Positions 1-9,373 of a stretch of DNA of 40,718 nt are shown in pieces. A program made the position numbers and the translations under genes. Within the stretch, counting starts at the first letter, position 1. Every line of letters begins with the position of its first letter. Source of the stretch: Eubacteriales bacterium (lineage in GTDB: Bacteria > Bacillota > Clostridia > Oscillospirales > Butyricicoccaceae); assembly GCA_030540435.1 (NCBI GenBank), contig JAUNWG010000014.1, positions 1 to 40,718 on the forward strand, in the 5' to 3' direction. The notes beneath the pieces are model-generated. The model worked only from the letters and a program-made list of their open reading frames with translations, was not told the origin of the DNA and searched no databases.

Positions 1-47
1 CTGCAAAGAAGGCGGCTGAGGAAAAGGCTGCTGCGGAAGCAAAGTAA
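1..47 (+). CDS. C-terminal end of an unidentified gene (partial)
   Basis: The window opens inside a plus-strand frame whose last 14 codons are visible (from base 3) before TAA at 45-47. The tail is made only of Ala, Lys and Glu (AKKAAEEKAAAEAK), a charged helical extension of the kind found at the ends of several ribosomal and RNA-binding proteins. The fragment is too short to name the gene. The next gene starts 54 bases downstream with its own ribosome binding site and no terminator is seen between them, so the two may be co-transcribed. Confidence 0.6.
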   Translation, partial: AKKAAEEKAAAEAK

Positions 48-101
48 GGTTCCGTTTCTCTTGTACCCCTAAAATTTATTTCTAGCATGAAGGAGACGCC
101 C

Positions 102-1349
102 ATGAATAACAATCGCAAACCCAATCAATCCCGCATCCGCCGCACGGTGGCCGCTGTCTTGATTGCGGCAGTGCTGGTTGTTGTCGTGGGCGTCGTTCTT
201 GTCGCACGGTGCCTGTCGTTCGACGATACAGGTGCCCATGTCATTGACCGTTACGGCGTGCTGGCGATGGAAAACCAGGAGCAGCCTGCCGATACCGGCA
301 GTGCACAGCCGGTCGAGCAGCAGCCTGAGCCGGAACCCGAGCCGGAGCCAGAACCGGAGCAGCCTGACGCGACCCGTGCGCTGATGGCGTCGGCGGATAC
401 GTTTTCGGATGCCGACAGCCGCGCTGCGGTGCTTGCCCTCGCGCAGGCGGGCACGCTGGATACCGTCATCGTCAATATCAAGGACGAGGAAGGCAATCTG
501 AACATCCATGTCAACACCGATCAGATCGATGATATCGACTATCTGGTGGACAGCGACGCGGATGCGCTGGAAGCCGGTATCACCGAGCTGAAGCAGGCAG
601 GCGTGCATGTGGTCGGACGCATCTACTGTATGCATGACCAGAAAGGCTCCGGGCAGAATTCCGACCTTGCGATGCAGTTCGAGCGCGGCGGCACATGGCT
701 GGACTATGACAACACCCGCTGGCTCGATCCGACCAACGGCGACACAGTGGAATACCTGTGCGATATCGCCCACGCGGCGGTGCAGGCGGGCTGTGATGAA
801 ATTGTACTGGCGGACTATACGTTCCCGCCCCGCGGGCATCTGGATCGCGTCGCCTTTGACGCGGAACCGGAATCGCAGGCAGCTGTGCTTGCGGCGGATC
901 TGGAAGAGCTGCGGCATGTGTGCGGCGAGGCGAAGGTCAGCCTGACGGCGGATTCCGTGTCCGATTTGACCGAGCTTTCGGTAAACGGTGTGGAGGACGG
1001 CGTCCCGCTGGGCGACGTTGCAGCGCTGCTCGGTGCGGCAGATCGACTGTTTGTGCCGGTATCCGATGCGGATGAGGCGGCTTCCATGACAGCCACCGTG
1101 CAGGCAGCTGCGCCGCAGGCTACTGTTGTGCCGGTGTTCCCCAGCGTCAGCGTGTGGATGGCGTACGAAGGCGATGCCGTTATCAGTGCAGGCACGGAGG
1201 GCGTGCAGGCGATGGCAGTCATGCGCGGCGAGGCGTCAGACGATGTGGATGGGGATGATTCCGATGGCGAAGACGATGATGAAAGCTATGACGATGATTC
1301 CTATTCCAATGAGGACTATGACGAAGAAGGGGACGGGGATTACGAATAA
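102..1349 (+). CDS. Membrane-anchored putative glycosidase, DUF4015-like
   Basis: This 415-residue protein starts with a basic N-terminus (NRKPNQSRIRR) and one strong membrane segment at about residues 16-35, followed by a Pro/Glu repeat spacer (EPEPEPEPEPE, about residues 73-83), so the rest is probably outside the cell. The core carries features of the DUF4015 putative glycosyl hydrolase family: VNIKDEEGNL near the start of the barrel, a GVHVVGRIYCMHD strand, WLDPTNGD, and GCDEIVLADYTFP near the expected catalytic acid region. The last 40 residues are almost all Asp, Glu, Ser and Tyr. The start at 102 is chosen because AAGGAG lies 6 bases upstream; an in-frame ATG at 87 would overlap that site. 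A hairpin terminator follows. Substrate is unknown; a wall polysaccharide role is only inferred. Confidence 0.7.
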   Translation: MNNNRKPNQSRIRRTVAAVLIAAVLVVVVGVVLVARCLSFDDTGAHVIDRYGVLAMENQEQPADTGSAQPVEQQPEPEPEPEPEPEQPDATRALMASADTFSDADSRAAVLALAQAGTLDTVIVNIKDEEGNLNIHVNTDQIDDIDYLVDSDADALEAGITELKQAGVHVVGRIYCMHDQKGSGQNSDLAMQFERGGTWLDYDNTRWLDPTNGDTVEYLCDIAHAAVQAGCDEIVLADYTFPPRGHLDRVAFDAEPESQAAVLAADLEELRHVCGEAKVSLTADSVSDLTELSVNGVEDGVPLGDVAALLGAADRLFVPVSDADEAASMTATVQAAAPQATVVPVFPSVSVWMAYEGDAVISAGTEGVQAMAVMRGEASDDVDGDDSDGEDDDESYDDDSYSNEDYDEEGDGDYE

Positions 1350-1388
1350 AGCCCTGTACCCGGCGTAATATAGCGAATTGCGATCCCT

Positions 1389-1426
1389 CTTCAGACGAAG
1401 GCCGTCTGAAGGGGGTAAATTTTTTG
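1389..1426 (+). terminator. Terminator after the DUF4015 gene
   Basis: A 9-bp perfect stem (CTTCAGACG / CGTCTGAAG, loop AAGGC) is followed by GGGGTAAA and a run of six T. It separates the DUF4015 gene from the two-component system. Confidence 0.7.
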
Positions 1427-1431
1427 TCTGT

Positions 1432-1484
1432 TTTACGCACATTTACAGAAAAGTCATGATTTGCGCCGCAAAATGCCGTATAAT
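1432..1484 (+). promoter_or_regulatory. Response-regulator promoter with tandem TTTAC half-sites
   Basis: A perfect -10 TATAAT (1479-1484) has no recognisable -35. Two half-sites, TTTAC (1432-1436) and TTTACA (1442-1447), lie one helical turn apart, the arrangement bound by OmpR/PhoB-type regulators. The final C of the second site is 33 bases from the -10, the same distance as in the htrA promoter. Autoregulation by the regulator at 1540 is inferred. Confidence 0.5.
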
Positions 1485-1539
1485 AGAATCGGATTCCTAT
1501 AGAAGAATTAGACATTTCATGCGCAGGAGGCTAAAATAC

Positions 1540-2217
1540 ATGAGTAAGAAAATTTTGATCGTAGAGGACGACGGCAATATCCGTGAGCTTCTGCGGCTAT
1601 ATTTGGAACGCGAGGGCTATGAAATTACCGAAGCGGAAAACGGCGAGGTGGGCGTCGAGCAGTGGCGCAAGACCAATCCGGATATGATTTTGCTGGATGT
1701 CATGATGCCGGTCATGGACGGCTGGCAGGTATGTAAGATCATCCGTGCGGAAAGTCAGGTGCCGATTATTATCCTGACGGCGAAGGGCGAGACATTTGAT
1801 AAGGTAAACGGTCTGGAAATGGGCGCAGACGATTATATCGTCAAGCCGTTGGAGATGCGGGAGGTCGTCGCGCGCGTGCGCGCCGTATTCCGCCGCTTTG
1901 CGCCGGAGGACAGCGGCAAAATTTCGTTCGACAAGCTGACGGTAGATAAGCAGGCATACGACTTGATCGTCGACGGCAAGCGTGTGGACGCGCCGCCGAA
2001 GGAGATCGAGCTGCTGTACTTCCTGGCATCCAGCCCGAACCGCGTGTTTACGCGCGCGCAGCTGTTGGATGATGTCTGGGGCTTTGATTACTTTGGCGAT
2101 ACCCGTACTGTCGATGTGCATGTCAAGCGCCTGCGCGAAAAGCTCGAAGGCGTGAGCGACAAGTGGGAGCTCAAGACCGTCTGGGGCGTCGGCTATAAGT
2201 TTGAAACAAGGGATTGA
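1540..2217 (+). CDS. OmpR/PhoB-family response regulator
   Basis: The 225-residue protein has a receiver domain (residues 1-120: acidic pocket ED at 9-10, phospho-acceptor Asp53 in LLDVMMP, Thr and Lys in IILTAKG and IVKPLE) and a winged-helix DNA-binding domain (about 130-225) ending in DVHVKRLREKLEG...VWGVGYKF, which is diagnostic of the OmpR family. The start is the ATG preceded by GCAGGAGGC. The partner kinase begins 2 bases after the stop codon. The neighbouring htrA gene suggests a secretion/envelope-stress system like CssRS of Bacillus, but this role is inferred from context; WalR- or PhoP-like roles cannot be excluded. Confidence 0.9.
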   Translation: MSKKILIVEDDGNIRELLRLYLEREGYEITEAENGEVGVEQWRKTNPDMILLDVMMPVMDGWQVCKIIRAESQVPIIILTAKGETFDKVNGLEMGADDYIVKPLEMREVVARVRAVFRRFAPEDSGKISFDKLTVDKQAYDLIVDGKRVDAPPKEIELLYFLASSPNRVFTRAQLLDDVWGFDYFGDTRTVDVHVKRLREKLEGVSDKWELKTVWGVGYKFETRD

Positions 2218-2219
2218 CG

Positions 2220-3683
2220 ATGAGGAATATTTTCGTCCGGAATTACATGTGCTTTGCCATGCTGATTGTCATCAGCTTTACCTTTGCGGGCGGCGTATTT
2301 ATGGCGCAGGTCAGCCGGTATTCCGTACAGGAAAAGCAGGAACAGCTGGAAACGACAGTCAGCTATGTCGATGCCATCGTAGAAAATAACTATGCGCTGC
2401 TGGATGCGGCAGGGGACGGATTTTTGAAAACCTATCTTGATCAGCAGGCGGCAGTCAGCGGCTGCACCATCCTGCTGACCGATGCAGACGGGGCAGTCCG
2501 GATTGCATCTTTGCCGCAGGAATCCAGTATGGATGCGGATCAGGTGCAGGGCACCGTGAGCGACCAGCTGGTGCAGACCATCGGGGAACATGGGTCCTAT
2601 TTTGGCATGGGCAATGTCAGCGGCCTGTTTTCGGAAAATTATTTTATCGCCGGCACGAGCTGCACCGATGCCGATGGCGGTACGATCGCGCTGGTCATTG
2701 CGGCGATCCCGTCCGCTTCGACTACCGGTCTGATGAAGACCATCATGCGCAGCTACATGTTCATCATCTTCATTGCGCTGGTGCTCACGCTGATCATCAG
2801 CTGGTTCCTGTCGGATATGCTGACCCGCCCGCTGAAGGGGCTGGTGGCAGCGGCGAAAAAGTTCGGGCGCGGCGAGTTTGATGTGCGCGTTTCGGAAAAT
2901 AATAACTGTGATGAGATCGACGAGCTTGCCGCCAGCTTTAATAACATGGCGACCTCGCTGCAGCAGCAGGAGGAGCTGAGCAAGGGCTTTGTGGCAAATG
3001 TATCCCACGAATTGAAAACCCCGATGACCTCCATCCGCGGCTTTGTGGACGGGATGCTGGACGGCACGATCCCGCCGGAAAAGCATGACCAGTACCTCAA
3101 GATCATTTCGGAGGAGGTTGGGCGCTTGTCCCGTCTGGTCGTCCGTATGCTGGATGCGGCGAAGATTCAGGCAGGCGAACTGGTCATCACGCCTGCACCG
3201 TTTGACCTGGCGGAAATGGCGGCGCGGGTAATCATCAGCTTTGAGACGCAGATCAACAACAAAAAGCTGGAGATGGATGTGGAGCTGGCGGACGATCTGA
3301 TCGTCAACGGCGACAGCGACCATATTTACCGTGTGATTTACAATCTGGTGGATAACGCCGTAAAATTTATCAACGAAGGCGGCACGCTGACCATCCGGGC
3401 GGAGCGGGAAGGCACGATGAGCCTGTTCGTCATTCGCAATACCGGCTCGGAGATCCCGCCGGAGGATCTGCCGCATATCTTCGACCGGTTTTATAAGGTC
3501 GACCGCAGCCGCAGCAAGGATCGCACGGGTGCAGGCCTTGGGTTGTATATCGTAAAATCCATTGTGAATCTGCATGGCGGCGATATTTCCGTCCGTTCGT
3601 CCAGAGGAGAGACAGAATTTGCCTTTACCATGCCGTTGATACCCAAGCCGGCTGGGGAACAGAAGCAGCTGGGAAAGAAATAA
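2220..3683 (+). CDS. Sensor histidine kinase of the HtrA-linked two-component system
   Basis: The 487-residue kinase has a first membrane segment at about residues 9-29, an extracytoplasmic sensor of about 140 residues (30-170), a second membrane segment at about 178-198, a HAMP linker (TRPLKGL onward), a HisKA domain with phospho-acceptor His263 in VSHELKTPM, and a HATPase_c domain with the N box YNLVDNAVKF (374-383) and G boxes near DRFYKVDRSR and GAGLGLYIVK. All catalytic motifs are intact. The ATG follows the regulator stop by 2 bases, so the two are translationally linked. The sensor ligand is not evident; the sensor domain has one Cys (C82) and another near residue 148. Confidence 0.92.
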   Translation: MRNIFVRNYMCFAMLIVISFTFAGGVFMAQVSRYSVQEKQEQLETTVSYVDAIVENNYALLDAAGDGFLKTYLDQQAAVSGCTILLTDADGAVRIASLPQESSMDADQVQGTVSDQLVQTIGEHGSYFGMGNVSGLFSENYFIAGTSCTDADGGTIALVIAAIPSASTTGLMKTIMRSYMFIIFIALVLTLIISWFLSDMLTRPLKGLVAAAKKFGRGEFDVRVSENNNCDEIDELAASFNNMATSLQQQEELSKGFVANVSHELKTPMTSIRGFVDGMLDGTIPPEKHDQYLKIISEEVGRLSRLVVRMLDAAKIQAGELVITPAPFDLAEMAARVIISFETQINNKKLEMDVELADDLIVNGDSDHIYRVIYNLVDNAVKFINEGGTLTIRAEREGTMSLFVIRNTGSEIPPEDLPHIFDRFYKVDRSRSKDRTGAGLGLYIVKSIVNLHGGDISVRSSRGETEFAFTMPLIPKPAGEQKQLGKK

Positions 3684-3767
3684 GCGTACGGCTGTCTGTC
3701 ACAGAATGAACACAAAAAAACCGCATTTGCAGGTGGAATGGCAGAACGTTTTGCGCAAAAGCGATCG

Positions 3768-3821
3768 TTCACAAAATCTTAACTTTCGCGACAACGAATG
3801 ACCATATTTACCGCGTACAAT
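3768..3821 (+). promoter_or_regulatory. htrA promoter with regulator-type half-sites
   Basis: TACAAT (3816-3821) serves as -10 with no good -35 at 17 bases. Upstream lie TTCACA (3768-3773) and TTAACT (3779-3784), 11 bases apart. The C of the second half-site is 33 bases from the -10, as in the regulator promoter at 1432-1484. This suggests activation by the adjacent response regulator. Confidence 0.45.
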
Positions 3822-3850
3822 AGAACCATCATCAAAGGAGGTTCTCGCTT

Positions 3851-5290
3851 ATGGATGCGTTTAATCGAAATAATCCAGAAGAGGAACAGCAGACTACGCC
3901 GTTCCAGACACCGGTCCGCGGTGCAGATGAACAGCCGGGCAGCGGCTATCAGCATACCGGCAATCCCTATCAGAGCAGTACAGGAAACGGCGGCAGTACC
4001 CCGCCGCCGACCGGCTCTACGTATGAACAATGGAGCAACGGAAAAAAGCCGGAAAAGAACAAACCGAACAAAAACGGGAAATTCCCGTGGAAGCCGGTGG
4101 TCGCAGTCGTGCTGGTCGCGGCAATCGCCTTTGGCGGCGGCATGGCGGCAGGCGGCGGCATCGATTTTTCCAGCCTCCAGTCGGATAACGGCACAAGCAC
4201 AGATGCCGCAACGGATGGCAGCGGTACGACCGGCGATTCTACACAGGTGCAGATCAGCAGCAAGACAGAGGACATGGCGAGCTATTCCGACGTATATGAG
4301 AAGGTTTCCCCGTCCATCGTGGCGGTCGTCGTCGATGCGATCCAAATGGGCAGTGAGTCGTCCGGCTCAGGCGTTATCATGAGTAAGGATGGCTATGTCA
4401 TCACCAATAACCATGTTGTGAGCGGCGGCGACCGGTTTACCGTCGTGCTGAGCGATTCCACGACATATGAGGCGAAGCTGGTGGGCACGGATGAGCAGAC
4501 AGACCTTGCGGTTCTGAAAATTGAAGCGGACGGCCTGACCGCCGCAGAGTTTGGCGATTCGGACAGCGTAAAGGTCGGTGACCGTGCATTTGCCATCGGT
4601 TCCCCCGGCGGCGTGCAGTACCAGAACAGCTTTACCGGCGGATTTATCTCCGCCATCAACCGCAATGTCACCATCAATGACCGCACCATGACATTGATCC
4701 AGACAGATACCGCAATCAATCCGGGCAACTCCGGCGGCGCGCTCATCAATGCGAGCGGTCAGGTGATCGGTATTACCTCCTCTAAGCTGAGCAGCAGCTC
4801 CAGTACGAGCGCTTCGATCGAAGGCATGGGCTTCGCCATTCCGATGAGCACGACAAAGGAAATCGTCGATGAGCTGATCGCGCATGGCCATGTAACCGGA
4901 CGTCCGGCAATCGGCATCAGCGGCTATGATATTGACCAGTCCCGCGCGGCGTATTTCAATCTGCCCCAGGGCGTATATGTGTCCAGAGTGGATACCGCAT
5001 CGGATGCCTATAAACAGGGCATTCAGGCTGGCGATATCATTACCGGCGTAAACGGCAATGAAATTACCGGTATGAGCCAGATCAACACCGTCAAGAATGA
5101 GCTGAAGGCGGGAGACACGATCAAGCTGACGATTTACCGCTCCGGTCAAACAAAGGAGTATACCATCACGCTGATTGATGAGGCAGACCTGTCCGGTACG
5201 GATGCGACCTCAGAGTCGTCCTCGCAGGGCAGCAGCGGGTCTATCAATCCGTACAGCGGCTACGGCTATGGCGGCTACACCATCCCGTAA
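3851..5290 (+). CDS. htrA: HtrA/DegP-family membrane-anchored serine protease with PDZ domain
   Basis: The 479-residue protein has a cytoplasmic, Gln/Pro/Gly-rich N-terminus (1-78), a single membrane anchor at about 81-103, a Ser/Thr/Gly linker, a trypsin-like protease domain and one C-terminal PDZ domain (about 350-445), then a Ser/Gly/Tyr-rich tail (YSGYGYGGYTIP). The triad is visible: His188 in NNHVV, Asp218 in TDLAVLKI, Ser294 in NPGNSGGAL. Such proteases degrade misfolded exported proteins at the outer face of the membrane. The ribosome site AAAGGAGG lies upstream of the ATG. Location directly after a two-component system recalls cssRS-htrA control. A strong terminator follows. Confidence 0.93.
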   Translation: MDAFNRNNPEEEQQTTPFQTPVRGADEQPGSGYQHTGNPYQSSTGNGGSTPPPTGSTYEQWSNGKKPEKNKPNKNGKFPWKPVVAVVLVAAIAFGGGMAAGGGIDFSSLQSDNGTSTDAATDGSGTTGDSTQVQISSKTEDMASYSDVYEKVSPSIVAVVVDAIQMGSESSGSGVIMSKDGYVITNNHVVSGGDRFTVVLSDSTTYEAKLVGTDEQTDLAVLKIEADGLTAAEFGDSDSVKVGDRAFAIGSPGGVQYQNSFTGGFISAINRNVTINDRTMTLIQTDTAINPGNSGGALINASGQVIGITSSKLSSSSSTSASIEGMGFAIPMSTTKEIVDELIAHGHVTGRPAIGISGYDIDQSRAAYFNLPQGVYVSRVDTASDAYKQGIQAGDIITGVNGNEITGMSQINTVKNELKAGDTIKLTIYRSGQTKEYTITLIDEADLSGTDATSESSSQGSSGSINPYSGYGYGGYTIP

Positions 5291-5340
5291 TCATTTTGCT
5301 TATTTCATCATCTTTTTTCATGTTGTTTTTCTTTAAAGGT

Positions 5341-5375
5341 ATCCCGCCGGGCAAAGCCCGGCGGGATGCTTTTTT
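5341..5375 (+). terminator. Terminator after htrA
   Basis: A 12-bp perfect stem (ATCCCGCCGGGC / GCCCGGCGGGAT, loop AAA) is followed by GC and six T. Confidence 0.92.
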
Positions 5376-5468
5376 GCGTCTGACCAAATTCTGCGTGCAG
5401 GAAAGACACCTTTGGGTGAAGAAATTTGGTTGAATCTAACAAAATCAAGTATATGGTACACAATGCCG

Positions 5469-5497
5469 TTGCAAAAGAAGTCAAAAAACGGTATGAT
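5469..5497 (+). promoter_or_regulatory. Promoter of purL
   Basis: TTGCAA, 17-base spacer, TATGAT, giving a leader of about 55 bases before the ATG at 5562. Between the htrA terminator and this promoter (5380-5450) lie imperfect dyads (ACCAAATT...AATTTGGT, and CACCTTTGGGTG); no purine riboswitch core was recognised there. Confidence 0.7.
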
Positions 5498-5561
5498 ACT
5501 ATTATATATTATTCTTATTCGCAGAGCTTTTTGACGATACTATGATTTTCTGAGGTGTAAC

Positions 5562-8500
5562 ATGGCAGTATTAAGATGCTATACGGAAAAGCGCAGTGGA
5601 TTCGACAGCGCATCGCAGGCACTGTGCGCAAACATGCGCGACCTGCTGGAGATTCCGGCGCTCACCTATGTGCGTGAGCTGTGCCGGTATGATGTGGAAG
5701 GCATTGACGCAGAGACGTATGCGAAGGCAAAAAATATTGTATTTTCCGAGCCGATGGTAGACAGCTGCTACGATGAGCAGTTCCCGATGCCGGAGGGGGA
5801 TTACCGCATTCTGGCAGTTGAGCCGCTGCCGGGCCAGTATGACCAGCGTTCGGATTCCTGTGCACAGTGCATCCAGCTGATGACACAGGGCGAACGCCCG
5901 AAGGTCGCAGCAGCACATATCTATGTGCTGGGCGGCAAGCTGACGGACGCAGAGCTGGACAAGATCCGCGGCTATCTCATCAACCCGGTGGATTCCCGCG
6001 AGGCTTCCGCAGACAAGCCGGAAACACTGGAAGCAAGTTATGCGATTCCGACCACAGTCGATACGGTAGAAGGCTTTATTGCGATGGATACAGCGGCGCT
6101 GGAGCAGCTGCGCACCAGTCTTGGTCTTGCAATGGAGCTGGATGATCTGGAATTTTTACAGCGCTATTTTGCAGGCGAGGAAAAGCGTGACCCGACCATC
6201 ACAGAGGTCCGTATGATCGACACCTATTGGTCTGACCATTGCCGTCACACCACCTTCCTGACGGAAATCGACAGCAGCACGATCGAGGACCCGATGGTGC
6301 AGGCTGCTTATGACAAGTATCTGGCAGGCAGACGCGAGGTCTATGGGGACGAAAAGGCTGCAAAGCGTCCGATCACCCTGATGGACGTCGGCACAGCAGC
6401 GGCTAAGGTGCTCAAAAAGCGCGGCAATCTGTCCAATCTGGACGAGAGCGAGGAGATCAATGCGTGCTCCATCCGCATCGATGCAACCGTTGACGGCAAG
6501 AAGGAGCCGTGGCTGCTGATGTTCAAGAATGAGACGCATAACCATCCGACCGAAATCGAGCCGTTCGGCGGCGCAGCGACTTGCCTTGGCGGCGCGATCC
6601 GTGACCCGCTGTCCGGCAGAAGCTATGTCTATCAGGCAATGCGTGTCACCGGCGCGGGCGACCCGACTGTCCCGCTGAATGAGACGCTGGAGCACAAGCT
6701 GCCGCAGCGCAAGCTGTGTACGACGGCGGCAGGCGGCTATTCTTCCTATGGCAACCAGATCGGTCTGGCGACCGGATTGGTACACGAGATTTATCATCCG
6801 GGCTACGTGGCAAAGCGCATGGAGATCGGCGCGGTTGTCGGCGCGGCTCCGGTGGAAAATGTCATCCGTGAAGTGCCCGATCCGGGCGATATCGTCATCC
6901 TGTTGGGCGGCCGTACGGGTCGTGACGGCTGCGGCGGCGCGACCGGCTCCTCCAAGAGCCACACGACGGAATCGCTGGAGACCTGCGGCGCAGAGGTACA
7001 GAAGGGCAATCCGGTAGAAGAGCGCAAGATTCAGCGTTTGTTCCGCAACCCGGAAGTCACCCGCATGATTCGCCGCTGCAATGACTTCGGCGCGGGCGGT
7101 GTATCGGTTGCCATCGGTGAGCTGGCGGACGGTCTGGACATCGACCTGAATGCCGTACCGAAGAAGTATGACGGTCTGGACGGCACCGAGCTGGCAATTT
7201 CCGAGTCGCAGGAGCGCATGGCGGTTGTCGTTGCAAAGGAAAATGTGGATACCTTCATCCGCATGGCAAATGAGGAAAACATCGAAGCGACGGTTGTTGC
7301 GACCGTGACCGATACCAACCGTCTGCGCATGACGTGGAATGGCAAGACCATCGTGGATGTATCCCGCGACTTCCTGAATACAAATGGCGCCTCCAAGCAC
7401 ACCCAGGCGCATGTTGCGCCGCTGCCGACCCCGAGTATCGAAGCGACGGCGGAGGGCAACACCATCCGCGAAAAGGTGCTGCATCTGGCATCTCAGCTGA
7501 ATATCTGTCTGGAACGCGGTCTGACCGAACGGTTTGACGGCTCCATCGGCGCAAGCTCGGTATTTATGCCGTACGGCGGCAAAAACCAGCTGACCCCGAC
7601 GCAGGTCATGGCGGCAACCCTGCCGACCGCAGGCCAGTGCTCGACGGCGTCGGTCATGGGCTTTGGCTTTGACCCGTATTTCATGGAACAGAATCCGTTC
7701 CTCGGCGCTTCGTGCGCAGTCATTGAATCGGTAGCCCGTCTGGTAGCGGCAGGCTGTGATTACCGCACCGCTTACCTGACCTTCCAGGAATATTTTGAGC
7801 ATCTGAACCGCGACCCGGAGAAGTTCGGCATTCCGCTGGCTGCACTGCTGGGCGCATATGATGCGCAGGAATCCATTGGCCGCGCAGCAATCGGCGGCAA
7901 GGACTCCATGTCCGGCACCTATGATGATATGCATGTCCCGCCGACGCTGGTATCGTTTGCCATTGCGCCGCAGGAGGCTGACCATCTGGTATCGCCGGAA
8001 TTTAAGGCAGCCGGACATCCGGTTTACTTCCTGGATGCAGTATACAATCAGGATGGTTCGCCGGATTATGAAGCGATCCGTGCAACATGGGAGACCGTAC
8101 AGCAGCTGATCGACGATGGCAAGGTCGCAGCATCGTGGGCGCTGGCTTCCGGCGGTATCGCAGAAGGTGTCATCAAGATGGCAGTCGGCAATGATATCGG
8201 CTTTGCCTTTGCACCGGACTTCCCGGCAGAAGCGCTGTTCCTCAAGAATTACGGCGGTATCCTCATCGAAGCGACCGAAGAGCTGGAGAATATGCCGCTG
8301 TGGATGGTCGGTATGACGACAGACCGCGCACAGATCGAAGCAATGGGCGAAATCATTGCACTGGACGAGCTGAAGGAAGCGCTGGAGGGCACACTGGAAA
8401 GCGTATTCCCGACCCGTGCTGCTGCATCTGACGATCATCTGATCAAGCCGTCCTGCACCGAGCGCTTTACCAAGGCGCCGGCTGTGAAATGCGCCCGTCC

Positions 8501-9293
8501 GACCGCAGTTATTCCGGTATTCCCGGGCAACAACTGTGAATATGACACGGCAAAAGCAGTAGAGACGGCAGGCGGCGAAGCAAAGATCGTTGTTGTGCGC
8601 AATCTGTCGCAGGATGCGCTGATGGCATCCGCAGAAGAGCTGGAGGCTACGATCCGTTCGTCCCAGATGATGATCCTGCCGGGCGGCTTCTCCGGCGGCG
8701 ACGAGCCGGACGGCTCCGGTAAGTTTATTGCATCGTTCCTGCGTGCACCGGCGATCAAGGACGCAGTGCACGACCTGCTGCATAACCGCGATGGCCTGAT
8801 GCTGGGTATCTGCAACGGCTTCCAGGCACTCATCAAGCTGGGTCTGGTACCGTATGGCGAGATCCGTGATTTGGATGATACCTGCCCGACGCTGACGTAT
8901 AACCTGATCGGACGCCATCAGTCCCGCTATGTACAGACCCGTGTGGCTTCTGTCAAGTCGCCGTGGCTGTCTTCCTGTGAAGTGGGCGACGTGCATTCCA
9001 TTGCAATCTCGCATGGCGAGGGCCGCTTCGTCGCGCCGCAGGCGGAGATTGACCGCCTGGTAGCAAATGGACAGGTCGCATTCCAGTATGTTGACTTTAA
9101 CGGCGATCCGTCCATGGATATTGCATTCAACCCGAACGGCTCGATGTGTGCCATTGAGGGCATTACGTCTCCGGACGGACGTGTTCTCGGCAAGATGGGC
9201 CATACCGAACGTTATACCAAGTATGTTGGTCAGAATATCTTTGGAGAGAAATATCAGCCGCTGTTTGAAAACGGCGTGAAGTATTTTAAGTAA
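5562..9293 (+). CDS. purL: Phosphoribosylformylglycinamidine synthase, single-chain
   Basis: The 1243-residue enzyme catalyses the ATP- and glutamine-dependent conversion of FGAR to FGAM, step four of purine synthesis. It is the fused type: linker and synthetase halves followed by a class I glutaminase domain (about residues 980-1243). Visible motifs are DTYWSDHCRHTTF (synthetase N-terminus), GGAATCLGGAIRD, GGRTGRDGCGGATGSSKS, the second synthetase half with IGGKDSMSGTY, and in the glutaminase PVFPGNNCEYD, GGFSGGDEPDGSG, the nucleophile Cys in LGICNGFQALI, and HGEGRF. Length fits the clostridial form. GAGGTG lies 6 bases before the ATG. It stands alone, with its own promoter and terminator, not in a pur operon. 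Confidence 0.97.
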   Translation: MAVLRCYTEKRSGFDSASQALCANMRDLLEIPALTYVRELCRYDVEGIDAETYAKAKNIVFSEPMVDSCYDEQFPMPEGDYRILAVEPLPGQYDQRSDSCAQCIQLMTQGERPKVAAAHIYVLGGKLTDAELDKIRGYLINPVDSREASADKPETLEASYAIPTTVDTVEGFIAMDTAALEQLRTSLGLAMELDDLEFLQRYFAGEEKRDPTITEVRMIDTYWSDHCRHTTFLTEIDSSTIEDPMVQAAYDKYLAGRREVYGDEKAAKRPITLMDVGTAAAKVLKKRGNLSNLDESEEINACSIRIDATVDGKKEPWLLMFKNETHNHPTEIEPFGGAATCLGGAIRDPLSGRSYVYQAMRVTGAGDPTVPLNETLEHKLPQRKLCTTAAGGYSSYGNQIGLATGLVHEIYHPGYVAKRMEIGAVVGAAPVENVIREVPDPGDIVILLGGRTGRDGCGGATGSSKSHTTESLETCGAEVQKGNPVEERKIQRLFRNPEVTRMIRRCNDFGAGGVSVAIGELADGLDIDLNAVPKKYDGLDGTELAISESQERMAVVVAKENVDTFIRMANEENIEATVVATVTDTNRLRMTWNGKTIVDVSRDFLNTNGASKHTQAHVAPLPTPSIEATAEGNTIREKVLHLASQLNICLERGLTERFDGSIGASSVFMPYGGKNQLTPTQVMAATLPTAGQCSTASVMGFGFDPYFMEQNPFLGASCAVIESVARLVAAGCDYRTAYLTFQEYFEHLNRDPEKFGIPLAALLGAYDAQESIGRAAIGGKDSMSGTYDDMHVPPTLVSFAIAPQEADHLVSPEFKAAGHPVYFLDAVYNQDGSPDYEAIRATWETVQQLIDDGKVAASWALASGGIAEGVIKMAVGNDIGFAFAPDFPAEALFLKNYGGILIEATEELENMPLWMVGMTTDRAQIEAMGEIIALDELKEALEGTLESVFPTRAAASDDHLIKPSCTERFTKAPAVKCARPTAVIPVFPGNNCEYDTAKAVETAGGEAKIVVVRNLSQDALMASAEELEATIRSSQMMILPGGFSGGDEPDGSGKFIASFLRAPAIKDAVHDLLHNRDGLMLGICNGFQALIKLGLVPYGEIRDLDDTCPTLTYNLIGRHQSRYVQTRVASVKSPWLSSCEVGDVHSIAISHGEGRFVAPQAEIDRLVANGQVAFQYVDFNGDPSMDIAFNPNGSMCAIEGITSPDGRVLGKMGHTERYTKYVGQNIFGEKYQPLFENGVKYFK

Positions 9294-9314
9294 GCGATTG
9301 ACCGTGAAATAAGG

Positions 9315-9348
9315 AAAAGCGCACCATGAAAATGTGGTGCGCTTTTTT
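9315..9348 (+). terminator. Terminator after purL
   Basis: AAAAGCGCACCA pairs with TGGTGCGCTTTT across a loop of about eight bases and ends in six T. Confidence 0.9.
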
Positions 9349-9373
9349 GCGAAAGCATCATGTGTCCAGCCGC

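Noticed and set aside
5375..5470. Possible purine riboswitch before purL
   Set aside because: Small dyads exist, but they lie upstream of the predicted promoter and the conserved purine aptamer core was not found.
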